DNA from: PVC group bacterium
GTDB taxonomy: Bacteria > GCA-001730085 > JADFSZ01
Direction of reading: 5' to 3'
Assembly: GCA_022560555.1 (NCBI GenBank)
Contig: JADFSZ010000121.1
Span: 1 to 5,613, forward strand
Length of the DNA stretch: 5,613 nucleotides
Shown: one piece after another, positions 1 to 5,472 of the stretch
Layout of the letters: each line of letters begins with the position of its first letter
How positions within the stretch are numbered: position 1 is the stretch's first letter
Notes under the pieces: model-generated
Seen by the model: the letters and a program-made list of their open reading frames with translations, nothing else
Told to the model about the DNA's origin: nothing
Databases searched by the model: none
Made by a program: the position numbers and the translations under genes

Positions 1-837
1 AGGGAAGCGTATCGCGAGTTTAAAAGCCTTGTGATGCTATGGTCGATTGGGAAAGACAGCACGGTTTTGCTGTGGTTGGCACGGAAGGCTTTTTTTGGTC
101 ATGCTCCGTTCCCCTTGGTGCATATTGATACATCATTTAAGATTCCTGCCATGTGCACGTACAGGGATAAAATTGCGCTTGAATGGAACATCAATATGAT
201 TGTGGGACGAAATCAAGAGGACCTTAAAAACAAAAATACGTTTCCTGACGGGAAGCTAACGCGCCTAGAGTGCTGTAAAGCTCTCAAAAGTGAGCCGCTC
301 AAACATACCCTTTCCGGTGATTGGCCCCGGTACCGTCTTAATCACAAAACAAAGAAGTACGATGTTGATGAAAATACTGAGCCGTATACGGGAGTGATTG
401 TCGGGGCCAGGGCGGATGAAGAAGGCTCGCGCTCCAAGGAGCGGTACTTTTCTCCGCGTGATAAACAAAACGAATGGGACGTCGGAGATCAGCCTCCTGA
501 ATTCTGGAACCAATTCAAGACGGATTTTGCTCCGGGAACACATGTGAGGGTTCATCCTTTGCTGGATTGGACAGAATTGAATATTTGGGAATACATCGAC
601 AGAGAAAATATTCCCATTATCGATCTTTATTTTGATAAAGGAGACGGAAAACGCTATCGTTCTCTTGGGTGTTATCCCTGTACAACTCCGGTTGAATCGA
701 CCGCGAAAAACACAAAAGATATTATTGAAGAATTAAGAAGCGGGAAGTTTTCGAATATCGCGGAAAGATCCGGAAGGGCCCAAGATAAAGAAGACGGTGG
801 CGGGTTGGAAACTTTACGAAGAGATGGGTATATGTAA
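1..837 (+). CDS. cysD: Sulfate adenylyltransferase subunit 2 (CysD), 5' end outside window
   Basis: CysD is the catalytic ATP-sulfurylase subunit: with the GTPase CysN it converts sulfate and ATP to adenylyl sulfate (APS) in the cytoplasm. The reading frame is open from base 1 and the first codons ([10 protein letters not shown]) already match the family. The gene therefore starts upstream; GTG 31 and ATG 34 are internal. About 278 codons are visible and the family is near 300 residues, so roughly 20 are missing. Visible marks are the PP-loop SIGKDS (bases 43-60), [31 protein letters not shown], the [14 protein letters not shown] segment, [12 protein letters not shown], and a C-terminus close to the family's usual KKREGYF (here LRRDGYM). 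The middle ([12 protein letters not shown]) and the CYPCT motif differ from E. coli CysD, so this is a divergent branch. It is followed 20 bases later by cysN, as is usual. No sulfite- or PAPS-reductase gene is visible, so the end use of the APS (assimilation or sulfation) is not shown here. Confidence 0.95.
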   Translation, partial: REAYREFKSLVMLWSIGKDSTVLLWLARKAFFGHAPFPLVHIDTSFKIPAMCTYRDKIALEWNINMIVGRNQEDLKNKNTFPDGKLTRLECCKALKSEPLKHTLSGDWPRYRLNHKTKKYDVDENTEPYTGVIVGARADEEGSRSKERYFSPRDKQNEWDVGDQPPEFWNQFKTDFAPGTHVRVHPLLDWTELNIWEYIDRENIPIIDLYFDKGDGKRYRSLGCYPCTTPVESTAKNTKDIIEELRSGKFSNIAERSGRAQDKEDGGGLETLRRDGYM

Positions 838-857
838 GACAAGTAGCGGAGACTAAA

Positions 858-2735
858 ATGACAGAATTTGAATTTATGGATTGGAAAAGTGAAGGGTCTG
901 GTGTCGTTGAAAGCACTAGGAGTGAGATTGATCAGACTAGGCACAATCGTGAACGGATGGATATTGTCGTTGTCGGGCATGTGGATCACGGAAAAAGCAC
1001 GCTTATTGGGCGGCTTTTAGCGGATACGGGTTCGCTTCCAAAAGGGAAGCTGGATCAAGTTAAGGCCACGTGTGAAAAAAACGCGAAACCGTTTGAATAT
1101 GCCTTTCTTTTGGATGCTTTGAAAGACGAGCAATCCCAGGGTATCACGATTGATACGGCGCGTTGCTTTTTTAAGACTAAGAAACGGGATTACATTATCA
1201 TTGACGCACCGGGCCATATTGAGTTTTTGAAAAACATGATTACAGGCGCGGCCCGCGCGGAAGCTGCTATTCTTGTCATTGACGCGAAAGAAGGTGTGCA
1301 GGAGAATTCCAGACGGCATGGATACATGATGAGCATGCTTGGGATTAAGCAGCTTGTTGTTTGTGTCAACAAAATGGATCTTGTGAACTATTCCGAAGAC
1401 ATCTTTAACAATATTGTCGCGGAATATACAGAATTTTTGGGTCGTATAAAAATGAAGCCGGAGACGTTTATTCCGATTAGTGCCCGTGAGGGTGACGGAT
1501 TGGCACAAAAATCCAAACACATGGCGTGGTATACAGGAAAAACTGTTCTTGAAGTCATGGACCATTTTAAAAAGGAAGCTTCGGAATTGAACAAGCCGTT
1601 TCGCTTTCCGATACAAGATATCTATAAATTTACCAATTTCGATGATGACCGCCGCATTATCGCGGGCCGGGTCGAATCCGGATCTATATCTGTCGGTGAT
1701 GATGTTATCTTTTTCCCATCGGGCAAAATATCAAAAGTGGCTTCATTAGAAAGTTTTAATACTCCGGTTAAAAAGCAGGCCCAAGCGGGAGAAGCCGTGG
1801 GTTTTACGCTTTCAACGCAGATTTATATTCGTCCCGGAGAAATGATGTGCAAAACCAATGATTTGCCGGCCCAAGTTACTTCTCAAATACGTGTCAGCAT
1901 GTTTTGGCTGGGCAGGAGGCCTTTGGTTAAGGGAAAACAATATAAACTTAAAATCTCGACGATGCGGACCTCCGTTTGGTTAGGCGAAATCAATCATATT
2001 TTGGATGCCTCAGAACTTTCTACGGTAAATAATAAAACACAAGTAGATCGTCATGATGTGGCTGAATGTGTTTTGCATACCTTAAAGCCTATCGCGCTTG
2101 ATATTGCCGAGAATATTGCGGCTACGAGCCGTTTTGTTATTGTTGATGATTATGAAATTGCCGGCGGTGGAATTGTTTTGGAAGCGCTCGGAAAAGAGAG
2201 TCAATTGCTTCAGAATCATATCAGTGAGCGTGACCGCAATTGGGACCGCAGCCAAATCACACCCGGCATGCGCGAGGGGAAGAATGGCCAGCGTTCGACA
2301 ATGATCGTGTTCGCGGGATCATCCGGTGTTGGTAAACGACGCCTGGCAAAAGCTCTGGAAGAGGAACTTTTTCGTGCCGGACGTCAAGTGTATTATTTGG
2401 GCTTGTCCAATACCTTTAGCGCCTTGGATCGTGGCGTCACAGAGCAAGGCGAAAGAGACGAGTACTTGCGTCGTTTGGGAGAAATTTCTCACATGTTTAC
2501 GGATGCGGGACTGATTCTGATTACGACTTTACCGGACCCTGATGATGATGATATTGAGATTTTAAAGACTTTGAACGCACCCGCGGATTTAATTCTTGTG
2601 AACGTCGGTGAAAACCGATTTCAAAAGATCAAAACGGATGCCGATTTCCCGAGCGGTGTCAGTGTCGAATCAGCTGTGGCGGATATCCAAGCCCTTCTTC
2701 AAAAGCGCAATGTTCTTATGGAGTATTATCTTTGA
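858..2735 (+). CDS. cysN: Sulfate adenylyltransferase GTPase subunit (CysN) fused to a degenerate APS-kinase-like domain
   Basis: The 625-residue protein is the regulatory GTPase of ATP sulfurylase, coupling GTP hydrolysis to APS formation by CysD. The G domain spans about residues 34-240: G1 GHVDHGKST (40-48), G2 GITID (95-99), G3 DAPGH (116-120), G4 NKMD (171-174), G5 SAR (208-210). Two elongation-factor-like beta-barrels follow (about 247-337 and 340-440). After a linker, residues 480-625 resemble APS kinase (CysC): [19 protein letters not shown] at 487-505 and TDAGLILIT at 548-556. The Walker A Ser/Thr is Arg494, the DGDN motif reads LGLSN (514-518), and the phosphate-accepting Ser region reads PDPDDDD. 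Kinase activity is therefore unlikely. The G1 and G3 motifs look like EF-1A; typical CysN has VDDGKST and DTPGH. The ATG is supported by GGAG at 848-851, six bases upstream. The call as cysN is firm; calling it a working bifunctional cysNC would not be justified. Confidence 0.93.
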   Translation: MTEFEFMDWKSEGSGVVESTRSEIDQTRHNRERMDIVVVGHVDHGKSTLIGRLLADTGSLPKGKLDQVKATCEKNAKPFEYAFLLDALKDEQSQGITIDTARCFFKTKKRDYIIIDAPGHIEFLKNMITGAARAEAAILVIDAKEGVQENSRRHGYMMSMLGIKQLVVCVNKMDLVNYSEDIFNNIVAEYTEFLGRIKMKPETFIPISAREGDGLAQKSKHMAWYTGKTVLEVMDHFKKEASELNKPFRFPIQDIYKFTNFDDDRRIIAGRVESGSISVGDDVIFFPSGKISKVASLESFNTPVKKQAQAGEAVGFTLSTQIYIRPGEMMCKTNDLPAQVTSQIRVSMFWLGRRPLVKGKQYKLKISTMRTSVWLGEINHILDASELSTVNNKTQVDRHDVAECVLHTLKPIALDIAENIAATSRFVIVDDYEIAGGGIVLEALGKESQLLQNHISERDRNWDRSQITPGMREGKNGQRSTMIVFAGSSGVGKRRLAKALEEELFRAGRQVYYLGLSNTFSALDRGVTEQGERDEYLRRLGEISHMFTDAGLILITTLPDPDDDDIEILKTLNAPADLILVNVGENRFQKIKTDADFPSGVSVESAVADIQALLQKRNVLMEYYL

Positions 2736-2784
2736 GTAGATTCAATTTTACTTTCACACAGTATCTCTGCTAATCGCTACTCAA
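2732..2784 (+). repeat. Stem-loop at the cysN stop codon, no U-tract
   Basis: TTGAGTAG at 2732-2739 is the exact reverse complement of CTACTCAA at 2777-2784. The stem can grow by ATT/AAT (2740-2742 with 2772-2774) across a two-base bulge, leaving a loop of about 29 bases. It overlaps the cysN stop (TGA 2733-2735). The sequence after the stem (CCATCC) is not T-rich, so it does not look like an intrinsic terminator. It could be a weak 3' mRNA structure, a protein-binding dyad or chance. The TTGAG/CTCAA core is the same as in the palindrome before the regulator gene. Confidence 0.4.
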
Positions 2785-2826
2785 CCATCCTCACAAGTTC
2801 GTATCTATGTGCTCCTATCATGCTCA

Positions 2827-2849
2827 ATCTATTCTAATATTCTCAAGAA
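2827..2849 (+). repeat. Left arm of 23-bp inverted repeat around the regulator gene
   Basis: Bases 2827-2849 match the reverse complement of 3164-3186 at 22 of 23 positions; the one mismatch is A2839 against C3174. Inwards the match decays but does not stop: 2850-2859 adds 7 of 10, with all three differences being transitions. Read on the minus strand, 2849 down to 2831 gives F L R I L E stop, against F L R T L E stop at the end of the regulator gene. The arm is either a regulator binding site, a terminal repeat of an old element, or the 3' remnant of an inverted paralogue. Confidence 0.85.
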
Positions 2850-2857
2850 CTTGAGAA
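2840..2857. promoter_or_regulatory. Perfect palindrome, probable operator of the winged-helix gene
   Basis: TTCTCAAG (2840-2847) and CTTGAGAA (2850-2857) form a perfect 8-2-8 dyad covering the -35 box of the promoter at 2851-2879. A dimeric winged-helix repressor bound here would block RNA polymerase, so autorepression by the adjacent gene product is the natural reading. Dyad and overlap are seen directly; which protein binds is inferred. Confidence 0.6.
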
Positions 2858-2879
2858 CACATGTCAAATAGTTTATAAT
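2851..2879 (+). promoter_or_regulatory. Sigma70-type promoter of the winged-helix gene, probably leaderless
   Basis: The -35 box TTGAGA (2851-2856) and the consensus -10 box TATAAT (2874-2879) are separated by the optimal 17 bases. Transcription would begin near 2885-2888, essentially at the ATG at 2888, which leaves no room for a Shine-Dalgarno site. A leaderless mRNA is predicted. Confidence 0.7.
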
Positions 2880-2887
2880 GCTGGATT

Positions 2888-3184
2888 ATGAAAAAGATTA
2901 ATAGGGGAATCGGTACAAGGAATTATCGAAAGCTTGAGCGGGTGGTTAAGGGATTTTCAAATCATCGACGAATAGAGATCCTGGAGTTGATTGCGAGAGA
3001 ATCCGAGATTTCAGTCCGAGAAATATCTAGCGCGCTCAATACTAACTACAAAACTATCTCCGAACATATACGTCGTATGACCATTGCCGGACTCATTATC
3101 AAACGCTCCGCAGGGAGCAGCGTTCGCCATAAAATCACACCACGTGGTGAAACTATTCTTAAATTCTTGAGAACATTAGAATAG
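2888..3184 (+). CDS. Small winged-helix transcriptional regulator (ArsR-like)
   Basis: The 98-residue product has the layout of an ArsR-like winged-helix DNA-binding protein and is probably a dimeric repressor. Helices run from about residue 14 (YRKLERVVKGFSNHRRIEILELIARE). The helix-turn-helix is at about 42-69 (SVREISSALNTNYKTISEHI is its core) and the wing at about 70-86 (IIKRSAGSSVRHKITPRGE), followed by a last helix ILKFLRTLE. There are no cysteines, so the CxC metal or thiol sensing typical of ArsR/SmtB proteins is excluded, and no separate ligand domain is present. The signal is unknown. An in-frame TAA (2876-2878) lies just upstream, making ATG 2888 the first possible start, and no ribosome site precedes it. 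It sits alone between cysN and the thi operon with its own promoter and palindrome, so autoregulation is likely. Regulation of cys or thi genes is possible but not shown. Its last six codons form part of the 23-bp inverted repeat. Confidence 0.85.
   Translation: MKKINRGIGTRNYRKLERVVKGFSNHRRIEILELIARESEISVREISSALNTNYKTISEHIRRMTIAGLIIKRSAGSSVRHKITPRGETILKFLRTLE
3156..3173. promoter_or_regulatory. Possible second operator half-palindrome at the end of the regulator gene
   Basis: TTCTTAAA (3156-3163) and CTTGAGAA (3166-3173) repeat the spacing of the 2840-2857 palindrome, with one arm exact and the other matching 6 of 8 positions. It lies inside codons 90-96 of the regulator and about 50 bases upstream of the thi promoter's -35 box. 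The likeness may simply follow from the shared coding sequence, so a binding role is a guess. Confidence 0.25.
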
Positions 3185-3186
3185 AT
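3164..3186 (+). repeat. Right arm of 23-bp inverted repeat around the regulator gene
   Basis: This is the partner of 2827-2849, with 22 of 23 bases complementary. It begins exactly at codon 93 of the regulator (Phe), covers codons 93-98 and the TAG stop, and runs two bases beyond. CATG also occurs four bases outside both arms (2819-2822 and 3191-3194), but the four bases between do not match. No direct target-site duplication is visible beside the arms. Confidence 0.85.
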
Positions 3187-3223
3187 GTTTCATGTTGTTA
3201 GAGATTAGGGTGTTGGATCTTGC

Positions 3224-3253
3224 TTGACAAGAGATTGGGTAATTAAGTACAAT
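3224..3253 (+). promoter_or_regulatory. Sigma70-type promoter of the thiamine operon
   Basis: A consensus -35 box TTGACA (3224-3229) and a -10 box TACAAT (3248-3253) are separated by 18 bases. Transcription would start near 3260, just before the first paired bases of the TPP riboswitch. The location makes this the promoter for thiS-thiG-thiH-thiE. Confidence 0.82.
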
Positions 3254-3260
3254 TAAACCC

Positions 3261-3352
3261 AAATGGGGAGCCTGAACAGAAAGGCTGAGAAAGTGGTGTT
3301 TCCGCTGACCCTCGTGACCTGATCTGGGTAATGCCAGCGTAGGGATTCATTT
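3261..3352 (+). promoter_or_regulatory. TPP riboswitch (thi-box)
   Basis: The aptamer binds thiamine pyrophosphate and turns off thiamine genes. The conserved parts are present in order. A possible P1 pairs AAATG 3261-3265 with CATTT 3348-3352. P2 pairs GGG near 3266-3268 with CCC 3309-3311. P3 pairs AGCC 3269-3272 with GGCT 3283-3286. The pyrimidine-sensing CTGAGA lies at 3285-3290, and an optional stem P3a pairs AGTGG 3292-3296 with CCGCT 3302-3306. P4/P5 is ACCTGATCTGG (3317-3327), loop GTAATG, then CCAGCGTAGGGA (3334-3345). The near-consensus core leaves little doubt. The exact P1 boundary is less sure. Confidence 0.97.
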
Positions 3353-3363
3353 TTAACTCGTTG

Positions 3364-3393
3364 AACCTCTATGCATTGTATGGAGGTTTTTTT
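3364..3393 (+). terminator. Intrinsic terminator, expression platform of the TPP riboswitch
   Basis: AACCTCTATGC (3364-3374) pairs with GTATGGAGGTT (3378-3388) around the loop ATT, giving 11 pairs including two G-U. A run of seven T's (3387-3393) follows at and after the stem base. It lies between aptamer and thiS, so bound TPP should favour termination. A competing antiterminator is possible: TAGGGATT (3340-3347, part of the aptamer's 3' strand) can pair with AACCTCTA (3364-3371) with one G-U and one mismatch. The only GGAGG near thiS (3382-3386) is in the 3' arm of the terminator. Confidence 0.88.
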
Positions 3394-3403
3394 ATTCTCA
3401 CAC

Positions 3404-3604
3404 ATGAAAATTTATCTTAATGGTAAACTAATAGAGATTGAGCCCCAGGCCTCCCTTGAAGCATGTATAATAATGTTTTGTCCTCAAGCAAAAGACCTGG
3501 TAGCAGAGATCAATACCAATATCGTGAAAAAAGAAAAATGGGAATCCACAGTCCTTAAAGACGGGGATATTGTTGAATTGATTGGGTTTGTTGGAGGTGG
3601 GTAA
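3404..3604 (+). CDS. thiS: Thiamine biosynthesis sulfur carrier protein ThiS
   Basis: ThiS is a ubiquitin-fold protein whose C-terminal glycine is adenylated (by ThiF) and converted to a thiocarboxylate that hands sulfur to ThiG during thiazole synthesis. The 66-residue product begins MKIYLNGK, continues through EINTNIVKKEKWESTVLKDG and DIVELIGF, and ends VGGG. This is the standard size and the required terminal Gly-Gly. The frame also has ATGs at 3371 and 3380, but both lie inside the terminator hairpin and would add residues not found in the family, so ATG 3404 is chosen. No well-placed Shine-Dalgarno site is present: GGAGG at 3382-3386 is 17 bases from the ATG. Translation may be inefficient, or may depend on the AT-rich leader. 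It is the first gene after the riboswitch and precedes thiG, its direct partner. Sequence similarity in so small a protein is modest, but ending, length and context agree. Confidence 0.93.
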   Translation: MKIYLNGKLIEIEPQASLEACIIMFCPQAKDLVAEINTNIVKKEKWESTVLKDGDIVELIGFVGGG

Positions 3605-3625
3605 TCGTTGATCTATGATCGACGA
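3605..3625 (+). repeat. Hairpin 1 in the thiS-thiG gap
   Basis: TCGTTGATC (3605-3613) and GATCGACGA (3617-3625) form a nine-pair stem (one T-G wobble) with loop TAT, starting at the first base after the thiS stop. No T-run follows, so it is not an intrinsic terminator. It could protect the 3' end of a thiS transcript or mark a processing site; function is inferred. Confidence 0.6.
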
Positions 3626-3627
3626 AG

Positions 3628-3648
3628 TTCGGAGTAAGGAGTTCCGAG
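3628..3648 (+). repeat. Hairpin 2 in the thiS-thiG gap
   Basis: TCGGA (3629-3633) pairs with TCCGA (3643-3647). Wobble pairs on both sides can extend this to eight pairs with loop AAGGA (3636-3640). The sequence TAAGGAG (3635-3641) looks like a strong ribosome site but is 34 bases from the thiG ATG, and no other start codon lies within reach, so it is probably not used as one. Confidence 0.45.
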
Positions 3649-3675
3649 AAAGACAATTAAAAATAGGATATAGAA

Positions 3676-4440
3676 ATGCAGTCATTGATCATAGACAATT
3701 TTGAGATTCAAAACCGACTTTTAATCGGGACAGGGAAATTTCAGAATAAGTATGATGTCCGGGAAAGTATCATTCAGTCCGGCTCTCAAGTCGTGACTGT
3801 GGCCGTACGTCGGATTGATCTAGAACGTCATGAAGAGAATATCCTCGAATACATTCCGGATGGGGTCAAGCTCATGGTCAATACGTCCGGAGCCCGTAAT
3901 GCCGATGAAGTTATCCGCATCGCTCGTCTCGCGAAAGAATGCGGATATGGAAACTGGATCAAGATCGAAGTTATTGATGACTCAAAATATCTTCTTCCCG
4001 ATAATCAAGAAACCATTCGTGCTACTGAACTGCTAGTAAAAGAAGGTTTTGTTGTATTCCCTTATGTAAGTGCTGATCTCTACGTTGCAAGAGAGTTGGT
4101 CAAAGTGGGTGCGGATACTGTCATGCCTCTAGGCTCATGTATTGGAACTAACCAAGGGCTGAAAGCCGAAGAGTTTATCCAGATCCTTATCAACGAAATT
4201 GAGATTCCTATCATTGTAGATGCCGGTATTGGATGTCCGTCCCACGCGGCAAAAGCCATGGAAATGGGAGCGGACGCCGTTCTCGTCAACACCGCCATCG
4301 CGACGGCCGATAATGCGCCAAACATGGCTAAAGCTTTTTCCAAAGCTATAGAAGCAGGTCGATTGGCCTATGAATCAGGAATTCCAGATTCGCAAAACAT
4401 TGCTTCAGCCTCTTCGCCATTAAGCCATTTATTGTCATAA
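3676..4440 (+). CDS. thiG: Thiazole synthase ThiG
   Basis: ThiG is a cytoplasmic TIM-barrel enzyme that condenses 1-deoxy-D-xylulose 5-phosphate, dehydroglycine and the sulfur of ThiS thiocarboxylate into the thiazole phosphate. The 254-residue product has the family length and landmarks: LLIGTGKF (15-22), VTVAVRR (40-46), [18 protein letters not shown] (69-86), and the Schiff-base lysine Lys96 in [17 protein letters not shown] (123-132), VMPLGSCIG (149-157), the phosphate-binding VDAGIGCPS (181-189) and [11 protein letters not shown] (199-209) follow. Where most ThiG proteins read G(A/S)PIGSGQG, this one reads GSCIGTNQG (153-161), and Cys187 replaces the usual Thr after VDAGIG. These are unusual but not obviously disabling. 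Start: ATG 3676 with AGGA at 3665-3668, seven bases away. It follows thiS by 71 bases and precedes thiH by nine. ThiG works in complex with ThiS and receives its dehydroglycine from ThiH, both encoded here. Confidence 0.96.
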   Translation: MQSLIIDNFEIQNRLLIGTGKFQNKYDVRESIIQSGSQVVTVAVRRIDLERHEENILEYIPDGVKLMVNTSGARNADEVIRIARLAKECGYGNWIKIEVIDDSKYLLPDNQETIRATELLVKEGFVVFPYVSADLYVARELVKVGADTVMPLGSCIGTNQGLKAEEFIQILINEIEIPIIVDAGIGCPSHAAKAMEMGADAVLVNTAIATADNAPNMAKAFSKAIEAGRLAYESGIPDSQNIASASSPLSHLLS

Positions 4441-4449
4441 GGGCATACC

Positions 4450-5472
4450 ATGATTGTGACTGATCAAATTCATAGAATCCTCACGGATTCTCGTGAAGCA
4501 ACCTTCGAGAAATTAAAAAAGCAAGCTTCTGACGTGACTCGGCAGTATTTTGGAAGAACAATTTCCCTCTATGCCCCCTTGTACTTGGGGAATTATTGTG
4601 AAAATAATTGTGTCTACTGCGGCTTTTCCAGCCACCATAAAATTCCGCGGACACGTCTCAATGATGCTGAGCTTCATAAAGAAATGAATGTGCTTTCCAA
4701 GCAAGGGATTCAAAATATTCTGATTCTTACAGGCGAATCTGATCGTATGACATCCGTCAATTATATTAAAAACGCTGTCACAATTGCACGACAATATTTT
4801 CCAAATGTTTCTATTGAGATTCAGCCTCTCTTAACAGATGAGTATAGTCAGCTGATAAAAGCAGGAGTAGATGGCCTCGCAGTCTATCAGGAAACATATG
4901 ATCGTGAAATTTATGACACTGTCCATGTATCAGGGAAAAAGAAAGATTACAATTATCGCTACGAAACGCCGGAGCGAGCGGCCCATGCGGGGATGCGATC
5001 AATTTCTATGGGGATTCTTTTAGGATTAGCCCCTCCGGTTGAGGATGTGATTGCCCTTTTTCAGCATCTCAGATTTATGGAAAAAATATATCCGGGGGTG
5101 GAGTATTCTCTGTCATTTCCGCGAATTGTCCCAGTCGAAGATATGGATTACCAACCGATCAAGGTATCAGATGATCTTTTTGTAAAAATCATATGCCTTA
5201 CGCGTATATTGTTCCCAAGAGTTGGAATCAATCTTTCAACGCGTGAGCAACCGGCCATTCGGGATGATATGTTGTCCCTTGTTACGCGCATGTCAGCCGG
5301 GTCATCAACCCTTGTCGGTGGGTATACGCATATTAGAGAAGGTGAGCCTCAATTTGATATTCATGACCACCGAAGTGTCAAAGAAATTGTGCAACTATTA
5401 AAAGACAAAAACTATGACCCTGTTTTTACCGAATGGCGGTGTCTGCATGAAGTCTCAGGCCTTAGAGTCTAA
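4450..5472 (+). CDS. thiH: 2-Iminoacetate (dehydroglycine) synthase ThiH, radical SAM
   Basis: ThiH uses S-adenosylmethionine and a [4Fe-4S] cluster to cleave tyrosine into dehydroglycine (used by ThiG) and p-cresol. The cluster motif CENNCVYCGF places Cys50, Cys54 and Cys57, preceded by ISLYAPLYLGNYC. Typical ThiH segments follow: LILTGESDR (91-99), IEIQPL (121-126), GLAVYQETYDREIYDTVH (141-158), ETPERAAHAGM (172-182), INLSTREQPAIRDD (260-273) and VTRMSAGSST (278-287). The C-terminus (FDIHDHRSVKEIVQLLKDKN then YDPVFTEW) is also typical. At 340 residues it is shorter than E. coli ThiH (377); the loss is about 35 residues before the cluster, outside the barrel core. AAGGG at 4439-4443, overlapping the thiG stop, gives a good ribosome site six bases before the ATG, so thiG and thiH are probably coupled. 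The enzyme is oxygen-sensitive, which fits an anaerobic lifestyle. The frame of thiE starts inside its last 26 bases. Confidence 0.96.
   Translation: MIVTDQIHRILTDSREATFEKLKKQASDVTRQYFGRTISLYAPLYLGNYCENNCVYCGFSSHHKIPRTRLNDAELHKEMNVLSKQGIQNILILTGESDRMTSVNYIKNAVTIARQYFPNVSIEIQPLLTDEYSQLIKAGVDGLAVYQETYDREIYDTVHVSGKKKDYNYRYETPERAAHAGMRSISMGILLGLAPPVEDVIALFQHLRFMEKIYPGVEYSLSFPRIVPVEDMDYQPIKVSDDLFVKIICLTRILFPRVGINLSTREQPAIRDDMLSLVTRMSAGSSTLVGGYTHIREGEPQFDIHDHRSVKEIVQLLKDKNYDPVFTEWRCLHEVSGLRV

Noticed and set aside
31-36. GTG 31 or ATG 34 as the start of cysD
   Set aside because: The frame is open to base 1, the codons before it match CysD, and the PP-loop would sit only a few residues from the start; the true start lies upstream of the window.
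265-989. Minus-strand open frames antisense to cysD and the start of cysN
   Set aside because: They overlap conserved coding sequence on the + strand and their products show no family features.
1017-1616. 199-residue minus-strand open frame inside cysN
   Set aside because: It lies wholly antisense to the conserved GTPase domain, has no recognisable motif and no ribosome site; it is a shadow of cysN.
2732-2784. The cysN 3' stem-loop as an intrinsic terminator
   Set aside because: The loop is large, the stem is AT-rich and no T-run follows.
2827-3186. The inverted-repeat unit as a complete insertion sequence or MITE
   Set aside because: No transposase is present, the bases beside the two arms show no direct duplication, and the internal gene is a regulator using the right arm as its own coding end. 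Kept as a finding, not as a mobile element.
3371-3403. Longer thiS starting at ATG 3371 (77 residues)
   Set aside because: The extra codons coincide with the terminator hairpin and its T-run, and ThiS proteins begin at the MKIYLNG-like strand encoded from 3404.
3635-3641. TAAGGAG as the ribosome site of an extra small gene or of thiG
   Set aside because: It is 34 bases from the thiG ATG, and no ATG, GTG or TTG lies at workable spacing downstream; AGGA at 3665-3668 fits thiG.
4080-5002. Minus-strand open frames antisense to thiG and thiH
   Set aside because: They are mirrors of conserved ThiG and ThiH codons with no independent support.
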